Shown one piece after another: positions 26,740 to 36,055 of a stretch of DNA of 64,000 nucleotides. The position numbers and the translations under genes are program-made. Origin of the DNA: Vibrio owensii CAIM 1854 = LMG 25443. Its GTDB lineage: Bacteria > Pseudomonadota > Gammaproteobacteria > Enterobacterales > Vibrionaceae. Positions within the stretch are counted from its first letter, which is position 1. Every line of letters starts with the position of its first letter. Below the pieces are notes generated by a model. It was not told the DNA's origin, did no database searches, and saw only the letters and a program-made list of their open reading frames with translations. The DNA lies in the NCBI RefSeq assembly GCF_000817815.1, contig NZ_JPRD01000028.1, positions 124,307 to 188,306 of the forward strand, given 5' to 3'.

Positions 26740-27068
26740 ATGAAAAACAATCTTCTCAAAAAACTTCAAGTACTCACCGTTATTGCAATGGCTTCTTTGA
26801 CGGTGGGATGTTCATCTATGGATGCACATGCGAGAGGGGTTACGGTAAACCATTTTCCGGTACAGCGTTGTCCGTTGCGCGCCAGCCATGCTTCTTGGAT
26901 GGCTCAGCCGTGTCTTACGCTTTATATCCTATTTCTTTCGTCGATATGCCTTTGTCATTGGTTACTGATGTTGTATTCCTGCCTGCTGATTTAATCATGT
27001 TATTTACTCCAACGACCAGCTACGGCAGTGTTTTGTCACAAGGTTGCCCAAGTGGCAGTATGATTTAG
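26740..27068 (+). pseudogene. YceK/YidQ-like lipoprotein, frameshifted in a G run
   Basis: The first frame gives a lipoprotein signal peptide (MKNNLLKKLQVLTVIAMAS-LTVGC, lipobox Cys near residue 24). It loses similarity after D-A-H-A-R-G. The second frame continues with G-Y-G-K-P-F-S-G-T, then V-D-M-P-L-S-L-V-T-D-V-V-F-L-P-A-D, the end typical of YceK-like proteins. Restoring one G in the GGGG run at 26836-26839 joins them into a single 109-residue lipoprotein. Either a true single-base deletion or a homopolymer error. Function of the family is unknown. Confidence 0.75.
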
Positions 27069-27200
27069 TTGCTTTGCTTCATTCCATTATTAACTTTTAG
27101 GAATAATCGTTATAACTTCCAGCACTAAAGGGCTGCGGATAATATTGGATTCAGTTGTTAAGAATATTCCTACGATCCTTTAATTCTGGAGGGAAAGCAA

Positions 27201-27950
27201 ATGAAGAAAGCTCTAATTTGCGTAGCTCTAACTTTGCCTGCATTTCACGTGTTCTCTGCGCCAACAGACATCAATTCGCTTGAACGTATCGACTACGGAA
27301 ACTATCAGTTTTATCAACCATACATTGAAACGGTACACACGGTAGATTTGATTGCACCGCCACCGACAGAAGGCAGCAAACAAGATCTCGAAGATAAGCG
27401 TGTGGGTGCTATCGACTTTTCAGTTGATGACCCAGCGAGAATGGCTCAAGCGACACAAGACGCGCGTATTACTCCAGAATACTTTGCCAAGATTTATGGT
27501 GATGTATTGGGCGTGAAGATTACTAAGGAAGACACCCCAGCGATGTATACCGTTTTAGGACGTAGCATTGCTTCTTTTGGTCTTGCGACATCAGACTCTA
27601 AAAAGCACTACAACAAAGCGCGTCCATTTGCGGTAAACGGCTTACCTTCTTGTACACCTTATGCCGAAGACTACCTATCTAAAGACGGATCGTACCCTTC
27701 TGGTCATACAGCATCAGGCTACGGGGTTTCACTCGTTGCGGCAGCAATTGCGCCGAACAGTGCAAAAGCACTGGCTGAGAGAGGTGCGGATTACGGCTAC
27801 AGCCGAGTCGTTTGTAACGCACACTGGATGAGTGATGTGGAAGCAGGGCAAAAAGTAGCGCACATCGTGTTTGATAAGCTCAAGGCAGATAAACAATTTT
27901 CTGAGGACTTACAAGCTGCGCAGCAAGGGTACGTTGCGCTAACCCAATAA
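27201..27950 (+). CDS. Class A non-specific acid phosphatase (PAP2 superfamily)
   Basis: 249 residues with a signal peptide (cut after VFS-A near residue 19). The three PAP2 motifs are complete: K-x6-R-P (K-H-Y-N-K-A-R-P), P-S-G-H-T, and S-R-x5-H-x3-D (S-R-V-V-C-N-A-H-W-M-S-D), which carry the nucleophilic and general-acid histidines. Relatives (PhoN, PhoC) release phosphate from phosphomonoesters in the periplasm. GGAGG ribosome site at good spacing. Monocistronic. Confidence 0.93.
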   Translation: MKKALICVALTLPAFHVFSAPTDINSLERIDYGNYQFYQPYIETVHTVDLIAPPPTEGSKQDLEDKRVGAIDFSVDDPARMAQATQDARITPEYFAKIYGDVLGVKITKEDTPAMYTVLGRSIASFGLATSDSKKHYNKARPFAVNGLPSCTPYAEDYLSKDGSYPSGHTASGYGVSLVAAAIAPNSAKALAERGADYGYSRVVCNAHWMSDVEAGQKVAHIVFDKLKADKQFSEDLQAAQQGYVALTQ

Positions 27951-27968
27951 CGATAAATCGATACAGAT

Positions 27969-27996
27969 ACAGGCGGCCACAGTGCCGCCTTTTTCA
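27969..27996 (+). terminator. Intrinsic terminator
   Basis: AGGCGGC / GCCGCCT stem, six-base loop and T-run, after the phosphatase and before the convergent PepSY gene. Confidence 0.82.
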
Positions 27997-28007
27997 TTTT
28001 TAGCTAT

Positions 28008-28340
28008 CTACTTATCTACATCACCGATAACGCCTTCATGAGATAGATCGCCAGATAACTCTGCTTGGATCTCTGCAAGGCTTTCTTCTTCAGCCGCGAC
28101 GATTTTTCCTGTTAAAGCATCAACCTCAACTTCATAAGCTTTGTCACCTTTCTTAACGAAGACATCCCATTGCGTATCTGGTTCGTCATGGCGAATGCCA
28201 AGCACTTCAACATCTAAAGCGCCAAGCGCGGATTTAATGGCTTCTTCTTGGCTAATGATTTTTGCGTCGGACGCGGCGTAACTTGGAAGGCTCAATACAC
28301 CAAATACGGTCAAGGCCGAACATAAGATTAACGTTTTCAT
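28008..28340 (-). CDS. PepSY domain periplasmic protein
   Basis: 110 residues with a signal peptide (cut after SYA-A near residue 22) and one PepSY domain (I-S-Q-E-E-A-I-K-S-A-L and Y-E-V-E-V-D-A-L-T-G-K-I). Stand-alone PepSY proteins are thought to act as inhibitors or redox and metal accessories. It is divergent from the ferric-reductase-like gene, an arrangement often seen between PepSY proteins and flavocytochromes. GGAGAAA ribosome site. Confidence 0.85.
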   Translation of the reverse strand: MKTLILCSALTVFGVLSLPSYAASDAKIISQEEAIKSALGALDVEVLGIRHDEPDTQWDVFVKKGDKAYEVEVDALTGKIVAAEEESLAEIQAELSGDLSHEGVIGDVDK

Positions 28341-28601
28341 TGGTTTCTCCTTAAGCTCTCATCTCACCAGAGAGAATTCTTTCGTTGGCGTCTCCATAGT
28401 GTAGGTGGTGACGTAAAAGAAATGTGAATATGCTTTTTGAGCGGTATTCATCCTAAAACACGCGCTTTTGTTACTTCGGGGGCTTGGTGTAAAAAGGGAC
28501 GGTCGATTCTGGAAACGTGGGGCGCTAGGGCTATACAAGTTTTTCACATTTCTATTGGTAGTTTGGCGACAGTTAAAACCATGATGGATTGAAGTCGTCG
28601 T

Positions 28602-29906
28602 ATGAACAGAAATTTGATGCTCAACTTTGGCATTGTATTCGTTGCTTTACTTATCCCTTACTCGGTGCTGCAAATAGGCACGCCGACAGTTGAGTGGCCA
28701 ATGTTTTGGCAGGTGCGCACTTATTTGGTCAACTACAGCGGTATCGTATCAATGATCTTGATGTCATTGTGCGTGATTCTATCTGTGAAGCATTGGCCGT
28801 TGGAACGCTTGCTAGGCGGATTAGATAAGCAATATCGTCTGCACAAATACCTAGGGATATCGGCGGTGTTTTTTGCTTTGTTTCACTGGGGGGCATTTTT
28901 AAGTGATGATTTCGCGATGGATTTTGGTTATGTCGAGCCAAAGAATGAAACCTTTCCGTTTTGGAAGCTGATTGATGCCTTGGGTGATCAGGCGCAGTTG
29001 ATTGGCGAATATGGTTTCTATCTGTCCGCGGCTTTTGTTTTGATTGCGTGGATTAAGAAGTTCAAACATAACGTCTTTCAGCTCACTCATAAAGTCTTTC
29101 CATATCTTTACCTGCTTTTAGTGCTGCATATGGTGATGTTCTTTGATGTAAGCCTATGGTTAACCGTTACCGGAGCTATCCTTCTGTTGGTCAGCGGTTT
29201 AGCAACGGTAGGATGCTTGATTACTATCTTAGGTTTGAATGGTAAGAAGAAACGTTATCCCGCCAAGGTTAGTCGTATCAAATCAATCAACGGCGGAATT
29301 GAAGTGGTGCTTAAAGTACTTGAGCCTCAGTTTAAGTATCAGCCGGGTCAGTTTGCATTCATCGGATTTGACGATAAAGAACGGCCACATCCATTTAGTT
29401 TGGCGTCAGCTCATAACGAAAACGGCCAGGTGCGATTACTAATCAAAGCCAATGGTGATTACACGCGTTCATTGATGAAAACGCTTGAAATCGGGCAATC
29501 GGCTCAGATCGAAGGCCCATACGGATGTTTCAATTTCCAAGATGATACAGAGCAACAAATTTGGTTTGCAGCAGGCATCGGCATCGCGCCATTTTTAACC
29601 GCTATTGAAGCGATAGGTAGAGCAAAGTCTGTAACGCTTTTCTACAGCTATCGAGAAGAGGACAAGGTGCTTCTGGATGAATTACAACACAGAGCAAAGG
29701 AAGCGGGCGTTAAGCTATACATTAGAAATACAAGTGAAGAAGGGCGTTTCACCAACACGGAGCTCATTGAGCGCATAGCAAATGTGGAGAGCAGCAGTGT
29801 GTGGTTTTGTGGGCCTTCCGAGCTGGGTAAGACGCTTGAGAAAGCATTTATCAATATCGGTCTACCAGCCAAGTCATTCCATCGAGAGTTGTTTGAGTTT
29901 AGATAG
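28602..29906 (+). CDS. Ferric-reductase-like flavocytochrome b (FAD/NAD(P)H)
   Basis: 434 residues. The N-terminal half has about six helices with paired histidines for two b haems (L-H-K-Y near 85, F-H-W-G near 98, L-T-H-K near 168, L-H-M-V near 178). The C-terminal half is a ferredoxin-reductase module: FAD-binding R-P-H-P-F-S-L-A-S, NAD(P)-binding A-A-G-I-G-I-A-P-F, and the terminal F-C-G-P-S plus F-H-R-E-L-F-E-F. It should pass electrons from cytosolic NAD(P)H across the inner membrane, to ferric iron or another acceptor. Divergent from a PepSY gene. Confidence 0.9.
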   Translation: MNRNLMLNFGIVFVALLIPYSVLQIGTPTVEWPMFWQVRTYLVNYSGIVSMILMSLCVILSVKHWPLERLLGGLDKQYRLHKYLGISAVFFALFHWGAFLSDDFAMDFGYVEPKNETFPFWKLIDALGDQAQLIGEYGFYLSAAFVLIAWIKKFKHNVFQLTHKVFPYLYLLLVLHMVMFFDVSLWLTVTGAILLLVSGLATVGCLITILGLNGKKKRYPAKVSRIKSINGGIEVVLKVLEPQFKYQPGQFAFIGFDDKERPHPFSLASAHNENGQVRLLIKANGDYTRSLMKTLEIGQSAQIEGPYGCFNFQDDTEQQIWFAAGIGIAPFLTAIEAIGRAKSVTLFYSYREEDKVLLDELQHRAKEAGVKLYIRNTSEEGRFTNTELIERIANVESSSVWFCGPSELGKTLEKAFINIGLPAKSFHRELFEFR

Positions 29907-29934
29907 AACTAACTGAAATTCGGGCCAATAATGA

Positions 29935-29964
29935 ATAAGGCGAACCAAATGGCTCGCCTTATTT
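29935..29964. terminator. Recurrent AAGGCGA-type terminator, copy 3
   Basis: AAGGCGAACC / GGCTCGCCTTATTTT hairpin between convergent genes. Confidence 0.75.
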
Positions 29965-29982
29965 TGTTTTTGCTGCAAGGGC

Positions 29983-31314
29983 TTAGAAGATCGCCTGTTT
30001 TTTATCTTTGATATAGAAATAGACGCTGATAGCGATGAACAAGAACGTGAAATAGTAGAAGAACGAAGACAGCGATGCGATAAAGTCGATGTGTTGTTCT
30101 ATTTGCGCTTCGGTGTAGTTTTGCGAGAGTAACTTGTAGTAGTAGGCATAGAGCATACCTATCAAGCCGTAACCCAAGTTAAACATCAAACCTTTGAAGC
30201 TTAATACTGTCGCTCGGTTGTGAGATTCTGTTTTCTTGTTTAAGTGGTAGCTGATGAAAATGTTCATCGTCATGATAATAAAGATCAGAATCAGCGCAGG
30301 AATCACCCCGTAAATTGACCAACCTAAGCTTATCCAATAGTAGGTCGCCATTGTTGCCACGCCCATGACTAGAATGAACGTCTTCGGTGCCATACTCTCT
30401 GCCAAACGGCGGCTTTGGCCAGCTAAGACAATCTGCAAGAGGCTAATGCCAGCGCCGATTAAACCAAAGTAGATAATTGGAATATCAATCGCACGATAGT
30501 ACTGACTGTTCATGGTCAAAAACATTCGTGAAGTGTGCTCGAACAAACTGTAGTAGAGCAGAATGAACAGTACGTAAGGCGTAGACAATACCCACTTGGC
30601 GGTGTTGAGTGTGAGCTTCATGCTGGCCATGGTTGAAGCCAACTTGCTTTCACTGCTTGGTATGACCTTTTTCTCTTCTCTCATGCTGAATGCGGCGTAG
30701 ATGGCGATCAACGCAACAAACAAAGTCGCGTAAACAGGGATGCGCATGATGTCTTGTGTGGTTTCTGGTTTGTCGAATCCAAGGAACTGATACACGTTGG
30801 CCATAAAGTTGACGTCGTACATGGCAGCACCCATAAGCGTAACGACGATACCCACGCTAGACGCAATACGAAGTTGAATCTGTAACACTCTCGGCCACAG
30901 CTCTTCCTTACCTTGTTCCTTTAATGTGTCGTAAGCCAACGCCTCATCTGCGCCACTTGCTAACGCCATTGCTAAGCCGCTCAGCACCCGGTTAATCAAA
31001 AACACAACGAAAACAAAAGTGGGATTCCCTGTAGGGACAAAGGCGATCATTGCGATTTCGATGAACATGACGATGGACGACAGCACCACCAGTCGTTTTC
31101 GCCCTAAGGTATCGGCAAAAGCGCCGGAAGGGACTTCCGCAAGTACAATCGTCGCTGCCCAAACAACATTGAGCATGGCGAATTGAGACAGCGTCAATCC
31201 GTAATCCAAATAGAGCAGCGTGAATACGGGGTAATAGAAGCGCGCAAAGTAACTGCTTCGGAACATGAGGAAGCAGCGAACGTTACGGATTTTAAGGATT
31301 TCTTTCAGCGTCAT
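29983..31314 (-). CDS. MFS transporter
   Basis: 443 residues with about 12 helices. The inter-helix motif A region reads P-S-G-A-F-A-D-T-L-G-R-K-R near residue 65, as in the major facilitator superfamily; the N-terminal charged stretch and long central loop (about 205-225) are also typical. It resembles uncharacterised efflux-like MFS proteins; no substrate can be assigned. An exact 14-bp palindrome lies 23 bp upstream of the start. Confidence 0.88.
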   Translation of the reverse strand: MTLKEILKIRNVRCFLMFRSSYFARFYYPVFTLLYLDYGLTLSQFAMLNVVWAATIVLAEVPSGAFADTLGRKRLVVLSSIVMFIEIAMIAFVPTGNPTFVFVVFLINRVLSGLAMALASGADEALAYDTLKEQGKEELWPRVLQIQLRIASSVGIVVTLMGAAMYDVNFMANVYQFLGFDKPETTQDIMRIPVYATLFVALIAIYAAFSMREEKKVIPSSESKLASTMASMKLTLNTAKWVLSTPYVLFILLYYSLFEHTSRMFLTMNSQYYRAIDIPIIYFGLIGAGISLLQIVLAGQSRRLAESMAPKTFILVMGVATMATYYWISLGWSIYGVIPALILIFIIMTMNIFISYHLNKKTESHNRATVLSFKGLMFNLGYGLIGMLYAYYYKLLSQNYTEAQIEQHIDFIASLSSFFYYFTFLFIAISVYFYIKDKKQAIF

Positions 31315-31336
31315 GAAACATTCAGCAATATGAATA

Positions 31337-31350
31337 ACATAACGTTATGT
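31337..31350. promoter_or_regulatory. Palindrome ACATAACGTTATGT upstream of MFS gene
   Basis: Perfect 7+7 bp inverted repeat, 23 bp before the MFS start, a usual position for a repressor site. It shares ATAAC/GTTAT half-sites with the Zur-like boxes but differs in layout. Confidence 0.45.
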
Positions 31351-31428
31351 ATAAACCTTTTTTAGATTGATGGGAAAGGTTTGTGCTTTGAAATCGCGAG
31401 ATTTTTCTGAATAGTCGCTATTCCTTAG

Positions 31429-32220
31429 TTAACGACTCAACGCGTCACCCAGTGGACGAAAGTACGCTTGAAGCGCTTCGTATATCGCGTTTCTGTGTGC
31501 GATATCTGGGTAAAGAGGCAGGGTGTCGGCCTTTGTTGTGCCAGAAACTAGGTATGCGTTTTCAATACCAGAACAAGACTCCACAACGGCTTCAAATGCT
31601 CGTGCCATCATTTCGGTGGGTTGTGAAAAGTAGCTCGACCCCATCGCTTGGTCTGCTTTTACACTTCGGGATACATAGTCATGTCTATCTTGTCCGTCTG
31701 GCGTGAGCAATGTGGCGTCAAAAATCTTCAGTAATCGCTCGTTGAGTGGATGCGGGAAATGATCGGCATTTTTCAGCCAGCAATCACTCGCAAATAAGAT
31801 TTGGCGCTGCGGCCCCGAACGATCGCCAATGTCGAAAGCTTTCTCGGCAATGTAATGATCGAACGCATGCCAAAACTCATGAGCAAGCGCACCTGCACCA
31901 GCATTCTTTGCTAAGGCTAATTCACGTTGATTTGGTGCGTAATGTGCTTGAACCCCTTTGCGGCCACCAGTACCAAAAGCAAGGTTCAAATTACCACGAA
32001 GTCCAATCGCCGAAGGCGGTAGCGCAAGGATGTACGCTAAGTCTGCGAGAGAATCGAATATTAAGTTTGCTGCGAGGTCTTTTTCTTCTTTGTTCACCCA
32101 CTTACCAATACGAATTCCGCCGATGCCAAATGTTTCTTTGATGTCGACAAACGACACCTGGTCGCCATGGCGATAATCAGGGCCTTTACGCGTTTTGTAT
32201 TTAAAACTGGTTAACTGCAA
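31429..32220 (-). CDS. CLCA_X family protein (HExxH-containing)
   Basis: 263 residues if started at the TTG at 32220, which has GAGG upstream and fits the conserved start; the frame can extend to 32292. The sequence has the family's G-P-D-Y-R-H-G…V-S-F-V-D-I-K-E-T-F-G opening, and a zincin-like motif A-H-E-F-W-H-A-F-D-H-Y (HExxH). It ends with Y-F-S-Q-P-T-E-M-M-A-R-A-F-E, where the Glu could be the third metal ligand. This suggests a metallopeptidase fold, similar to the LPD-type domains of mobile elements. Cytosolic; natural substrate unknown. Confidence 0.72.
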   Translation of the reverse strand: MQLTSFKYKTRKGPDYRHGDQVSFVDIKETFGIGGIRIGKWVNKEEKDLAANLIFDSLADLAYILALPPSAIGLRGNLNLAFGTGGRKGVQAHYAPNQRELALAKNAGAGALAHEFWHAFDHYIAEKAFDIGDRSGPQRQILFASDCWLKNADHFPHPLNERLLKIFDATLLTPDGQDRHDYVSRSVKADQAMGSSYFSQPTEMMARAFEAVVESCSGIENAYLVSGTTKADTLPLYPDIAHRNAIYEALQAYFRPLGDALSR

Positions 32221-32504
32221 GACATGCCTCGAAGTGGTGCTGAAGGAGTGGAAACTTATACTCAAAACATAAGACGTCAGATTATACCGCAATAGAAGGC
32301 AGAGTCGGAGATTTCGTCCTATCTCGTTTTACGCAGGCTCGCGAACTTGTCCAATCCATCTACACTAAAACTAACACTTGTTTTATTCGCTTTGATTTTC
32401 AATAGCTTTGATGTGATTCCAATCAATGGGTTCGAGTCATCGAAATACGGATATTTTATGTGGCAAACATTTCTGGTTTTTAAGCATGATTGGGAGATTT
32501 CGCC

Positions 32505-33509
32505 GTGGACCCGTTAACGCAAGGGTTGGTTGGGGCGTCATTGTCTCTATCAGTAAGCAAAAAACAACACTTGGTGGCGGCAGGTGTCCTTGGAATGCTC
32601 GCCGGTATGGCACCAGATTTGGACATACTGATTCGCTCTTTCAATGATCCGCTGCTGTTTTTGGAATATCACCGACAGTTCACCCACTCATTGTTGTTTA
32701 TTCCTATTGGCAGCTTACTCTGCGCTTTGGTTTTACATCCCGTTTTTGCCAAAAAGCTTGGTTTATCGTTCACACAAAGCTGGTGGTATTGTGCGCTCGG
32801 CTACGGTACACACGGGTTATTGGATGCGTGTACCAGTTACGGAACTCAACTTTTGTGGCCGTTTACCAACGAGCGGTATGCGTGGAATACCGTTTCTGTT
32901 ATTGACCCTGCATTCACGCTTCCTGTTTTAACAGGCGTCGTGTTTGTTTTGCTGAAACGTAACCCTTGGTATGCACGAATCGCGATAGTTTGGGCGTTTG
33001 CTTATCTTACGTTCGGCATGATTCAAAGAGACAGAGCAGAAGAAGCAGGATGGGAGCTTGCACAAGCAAGGCAACATGCTCCAGTGCGATTAGAGGCCAA
33101 ACCTACGTTCGCGAATAGTTTGGTTTGGAAAGTCATCTACGAGACTGAAGGTCGATACTATGTAGACGCCATAAGAGTAGGGGCTGCGACCAAAATCTAT
33201 ACTGGAGAATCGGTTGCCAAACTGGACATCGGGAAAGACTTCCCTTGGTTAAGCTCAACATCGCAGCAGGCCTTAGATATTGAGCGATTTCGTTGGTTCT
33301 CTGATGGCTTTGTCGCGCGTGATCCGGACGATGAAAAGCGCATTATAGACGTGCGTTACTCAATGGTTCCAAACGAGATAAAAGCTTTGTGGGGCATTGA
33401 GCTTTCTCAATCTGCTGATGAAAACACCCATGTGGCCTACACAACACATCGAGACACTTCGCAAGAATCAAGACAAGCATTTATCGATATGCTGAAAGGC
33501 AGCGACTGA
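32505..33509 (+). CDS. YdjM-like metal-dependent hydrolase, membrane-bound (DUF457)
   Basis: 334 residues from a GTG at 32505 with GGGAG eight nt upstream; the resulting MDPLTQGLVGASL is the standard start. The N-terminal half has several helices with conserved metal-ligand candidates: A-P-D-L-D near residue 44, H-R-Q-F-T-H-S near 62, and G-L-L-D-A-C-T-S-Y-G-T near 108. The C-terminal half is a soluble domain. The LexA-regulated YdjM of E. coli is in this family. Function not established. Confidence 0.85.
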   Translation: MDPLTQGLVGASLSLSVSKKQHLVAAGVLGMLAGMAPDLDILIRSFNDPLLFLEYHRQFTHSLLFIPIGSLLCALVLHPVFAKKLGLSFTQSWWYCALGYGTHGLLDACTSYGTQLLWPFTNERYAWNTVSVIDPAFTLPVLTGVVFVLLKRNPWYARIAIVWAFAYLTFGMIQRDRAEEAGWELAQARQHAPVRLEAKPTFANSLVWKVIYETEGRYYVDAIRVGAATKIYTGESVAKLDIGKDFPWLSSTSQQALDIERFRWFSDGFVARDPDDEKRIIDVRYSMVPNEIKALWGIELSQSADENTHVAYTTHRDTSQESRQAFIDMLKGSD

Positions 33510-33526
33510 GTGTGACTCAAGAGTAA

Positions 33527-33919
33527 TTAAGCGCATTGAAAGTCTTTAATCAATGTTGGCTTTTTGGAGAAGAAAAGTTTGCTAAACAAGGATTTGTATT
33601 CCCATCCAAGAGACAGCAGGCTTTTCGCTAGGTTCTTGTTTTCAATGATGGCAACTTCAACACCTTGATAGTGATACGGGTTGTTTCTTACGTAGTTGAT
33701 AAACGCCGTTAAAACCCCTTGGCCACGGACCGAAGGATCAAGGTTGATCGACACAATGGAAAAGCGCTGACTCCCCACAGGACAACGGACAAAGCAGTAA
33801 CCCAACGGGTGAGTAATGGTTTCTGAAAACTCAGGGAAAGGGCGAGATTCGAAGTCCTTAGATAACTCATCGTATTGGTTACAGAGGTAATGAAAGAGTT
33901 GTTTCGCGTCGTTGTTCAT
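33527..33919 (-). CDS. GNAT family N-acetyltransferase
   Basis: 130 residues. The acetyl-CoA-binding signature reads V-R-G-Q-G-V-L-T-A-F near residue 78 (R/Q-x-x-G-x-G/A), flanked by the usual beta-4 strand F-S-I-V-S-I-N-L-D-P. It is a small single-domain GNAT with no clue to its acceptor. Its end is 18 bp from that of the convergent YdjM-like gene. Confidence 0.75.
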   Translation of the reverse strand: MNNDAKQLFHYLCNQYDELSKDFESRPFPEFSETITHPLGYCFVRCPVGSQRFSIVSINLDPSVRGQGVLTAFINYVRNNPYHYQGVEVAIIENKNLAKSLLSLGWEYKSLFSKLFFSKKPTLIKDFQCA

Positions 33920-34159
33920 AATGGCGTTGCTTTGTATTACTGGATTTCACAGTAATTTTAACCACAGCTTGCACCACAAAATGCGGTGAACTTTTTCCAA
34001 ATTGATTTCCTCTTTTTGAAAGTTATGTGATTTCAAATGAAGATTCATGATTTCTATATGGAATAGAAAAAGCAGAACTTGCTACTCTGAAATTGAAAGA
34101 GTTAGAAAGTAAAATAGTAAGAAGAGACAGTAATAGATAGAAGCAAAGGCCACGGCTTG

Positions 34160-34858
34160 ATGGAACCAAATATGACGAACGGTACGGCACCCATTCTTTA
34201 TTCTTTGCACAATTGCCCCTACGCGATTCGTGCAAGATTTGCGTTGCTCAAAGCTCAGCAACGTGTGCTTATTCGTTCTATCAAGCTCGATAACAAGCCA
34301 TCAGAAATGCTAGAGGTATCGCCGAAGGGCAGTGTGCCAGTATTAGTGATTCCCAACCGTTCTCAAATGGAGACTACACAGCAAAAACAGATACTTGAAG
34401 AAAGCTTAGACATTATGGTTTGGGCGCTTTCTGAGTGTGATCCGCAGGATCTTTTGAATAGCAGTCATCCAGAAGCATTGCCTAAAATGCTCGAAGTGAT
34501 TGGAGAGTTTGAATCGCACTTTGTACTCGCGATGAACGCCTTTGGTTGTGCGAAGCGTTACCATGAAGATAATGCAGATGAACTGCGTAAAGAGTGTGAA
34601 AGGGAGCTCATCAAGTTGGAGTTTCTTTTAACGCAGCACTCCTTTTTGTTTTCGGAACGAGAAAGTCTGGTCGATATTGCTATTCTGCCTTTCATCCGTA
34701 AGTACGCCCGCATCGATAAACAGTGGTTTAGGCAAAGTCCTTACCCAAAACTAAAAGCGTGGCTGAATGGTTATATTCAAAGTCCTCAGTTTTCCAAAGT
34801 GATGAAAAACTATGACTTGTGGTTAGACGCTCGGGAGGAGCAATACTTTGGCAATTAA
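34160..34858 (+). CDS. Glutathione S-transferase family protein
   Basis: 232 residues from the ATG at 34160. Thioredoxin-like N-terminal domain: Y-S-L-H-N-C-P-Y-A-I-R-A-R, with Cys in the C-P-Y-A position as in glutaredoxin-like or omega-type GSTs, then S-P-K-G-S-V-P-V-L with the cis-Pro. An all-helical C-terminal domain follows, with V-D-I-A-I-L-P-F-I-R. The Cys in place of Tyr or Ser suggests thiol transfer or deglutathionylation rather than conjugation. Monocistronic. Confidence 0.88.
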   Translation: MEPNMTNGTAPILYSLHNCPYAIRARFALLKAQQRVLIRSIKLDNKPSEMLEVSPKGSVPVLVIPNRSQMETTQQKQILEESLDIMVWALSECDPQDLLNSSHPEALPKMLEVIGEFESHFVLAMNAFGCAKRYHEDNADELRKECERELIKLEFLLTQHSFLFSERESLVDIAILPFIRKYARIDKQWFRQSPYPKLKAWLNGYIQSPQFSKVMKNYDLWLDAREEQYFGN

Positions 34859-35056
34859 GCGCTGCTCTTAAGGCTATTTGGGCGGAATCATCTAGCACAT
34901 CTTCACATTTGCAATATTAGCTTACTGCCTCATCCATTGACGACCACACCTACGACGCGCATCCTTTTAAGTTCACTCAGGGCCAAGGCTCTTATTTCGC
35001 AAACAACTCGATAGCTGCGTTTGGTGCGCAGTGCTTGAACTTAAAAGGTAGCGTGT

Positions 35057-35248
35057 ATGAACAAGATTGTTATGTTGGTGATGGGGCTACTTTTTACCAG
35101 TCGGTTATTTGCAAGTATTGTCCCTCACGCAAGCCAACTTGAACACGATGCGCCCATTCTTCTTCGTTCTGTGTTGCTTGTCGGTGTCGCAGGTTTCCTG
35201 ATCTGGAAAGTGGTTCAGTACTTCCAGAAAAGCAAATCTTCAGAGTAA
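35057..35248 (+). CDS. Small two-helix membrane protein, unknown
   Basis: 63 residues. An N-terminal hydrophobic segment (about 3-19, possibly a signal peptide ending L-F-A-S) and a second helix (about 36-55) are followed by a polar Lys/Ser tail. AAAGG lies eight nt before the ATG. Not recognised; reported because start, ribosome site and composition all fit a real gene. Confidence 0.55.
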   Translation: MNKIVMLVMGLLFTSRLFASIVPHASQLEHDAPILLRSVLLVGVAGFLIWKVVQYFQKSKSSE

Positions 35249-35360
35249 CTCGCTGCTACTAGACTTTATCTGCACATCGAAACAAATAAAAAGTGGTAAT
35301 TGAAATCACAGCCCTTAGAATGCGCAAATTAAAAGTTAATAACAGATGTAGAGTGATTTT

Positions 35361-35819
35361 ATGCTTCGTGATTACACATTCGATTGTCTTGTGACTATGC
35401 CGCGCCATGAACTGGAAGAGTTTAGCGCTCGCATGATCAGTAAAATGGTGCCAGAAGATGTGATGAACGAACTGTTTACCTTTGACCAAGAAGAAGTAGA
35501 CAGTGAAGACCGCATGTTGTCAGCGCGCCTAGATGCGATGTTACGCATGACCGCAATCGCACTAAGTGAAATTCAGCAAGCGTTTGATGATTCGGACAAC
35601 GCGAAGCAAAACAGCGAACGTATGACGCGTCTTGTGCTTTGGCACTTCTACGCAATTTCATTCCGTCTAGAAGAAGCAATCACGCTTGAAACACACTGTG
35701 AGCAAGTAGAAAAGCTGCTACAAAACACACCGACAGACGTATTCGCATGGGTGAAGACGCTAACAGAGCTTCTGCACACGTACGCGGAAATCAACGCGAA
35801 GGAAAACCCAGAAGGCTAA
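35361..35819 (+). CDS. Hypothetical helical protein
   Basis: 152 residues, almost all helix, acidic, with no signal peptide or membrane segment. No family recognised. The Cys residues are isolated. Ribosome site weak (GAGTG). Followed by a recurrent terminator, so it is monocistronic. Confidence 0.7.
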   Translation: MLRDYTFDCLVTMPRHELEEFSARMISKMVPEDVMNELFTFDQEEVDSEDRMLSARLDAMLRMTAIALSEIQQAFDDSDNAKQNSERMTRLVLWHFYAISFRLEEAITLETHCEQVEKLLQNTPTDVFAWVKTLTELLHTYAEINAKENPEG

Positions 35820-35846
35820 GTCCTACTAGGGATAAAAGTACAGCAT

Positions 35847-35876
35847 GAAAGGCGAGCCAACTGGTTCGCCTTTTTC
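35847..35876 (+). terminator. Recurrent AAGGCGA-type terminator, copy 4
   Basis: AAAGGCGAGCC / GGTTCGCCTTTTT with a loop of AACT. Confidence 0.82.
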
Positions 35877-35980
35877 GTTTGTATTTTTAAGTGGCTTAAA
35901 GCTGCATGTTGGATTTGTTTCCTTGGAGTTATAAATAACGCCATTACTCTTTCTCCCGCATCCCGCCCAAATAACCACAT

Positions 35981-36017
35981 ATACTAGGGGGTAGTATTAT
36001 ATACTGGAGGGGAGTAT
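35981..36017. promoter_or_regulatory. Paired RcnR-type operators upstream of orphan operon
   Basis: Two sites: TACT-AGGGGG-T-AGTA at 35982-35996 and TACT-GGAGGG-G-AGTA at 36002-36016, 20 bp apart start to start. They match the known RcnR operator TACT-G6-N-AGTA with one mismatch each. They end about 40 bp before the first gene of the operon. A matching pair precedes the rcnR gene itself. Confidence 0.78.
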
Positions 36018-36055
36018 AGTTTTTAAAAACATAACTCACTGGGAAGTGTCACTGT

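Noticed and set aside
34921..35142. 74-codon open stretch with a protein-like composition overlapping the small membrane protein gene
   Set aside because: No start codon or ribosome site, and the overlapping frame at 35057 has a good start, ribosome site and membrane helices.
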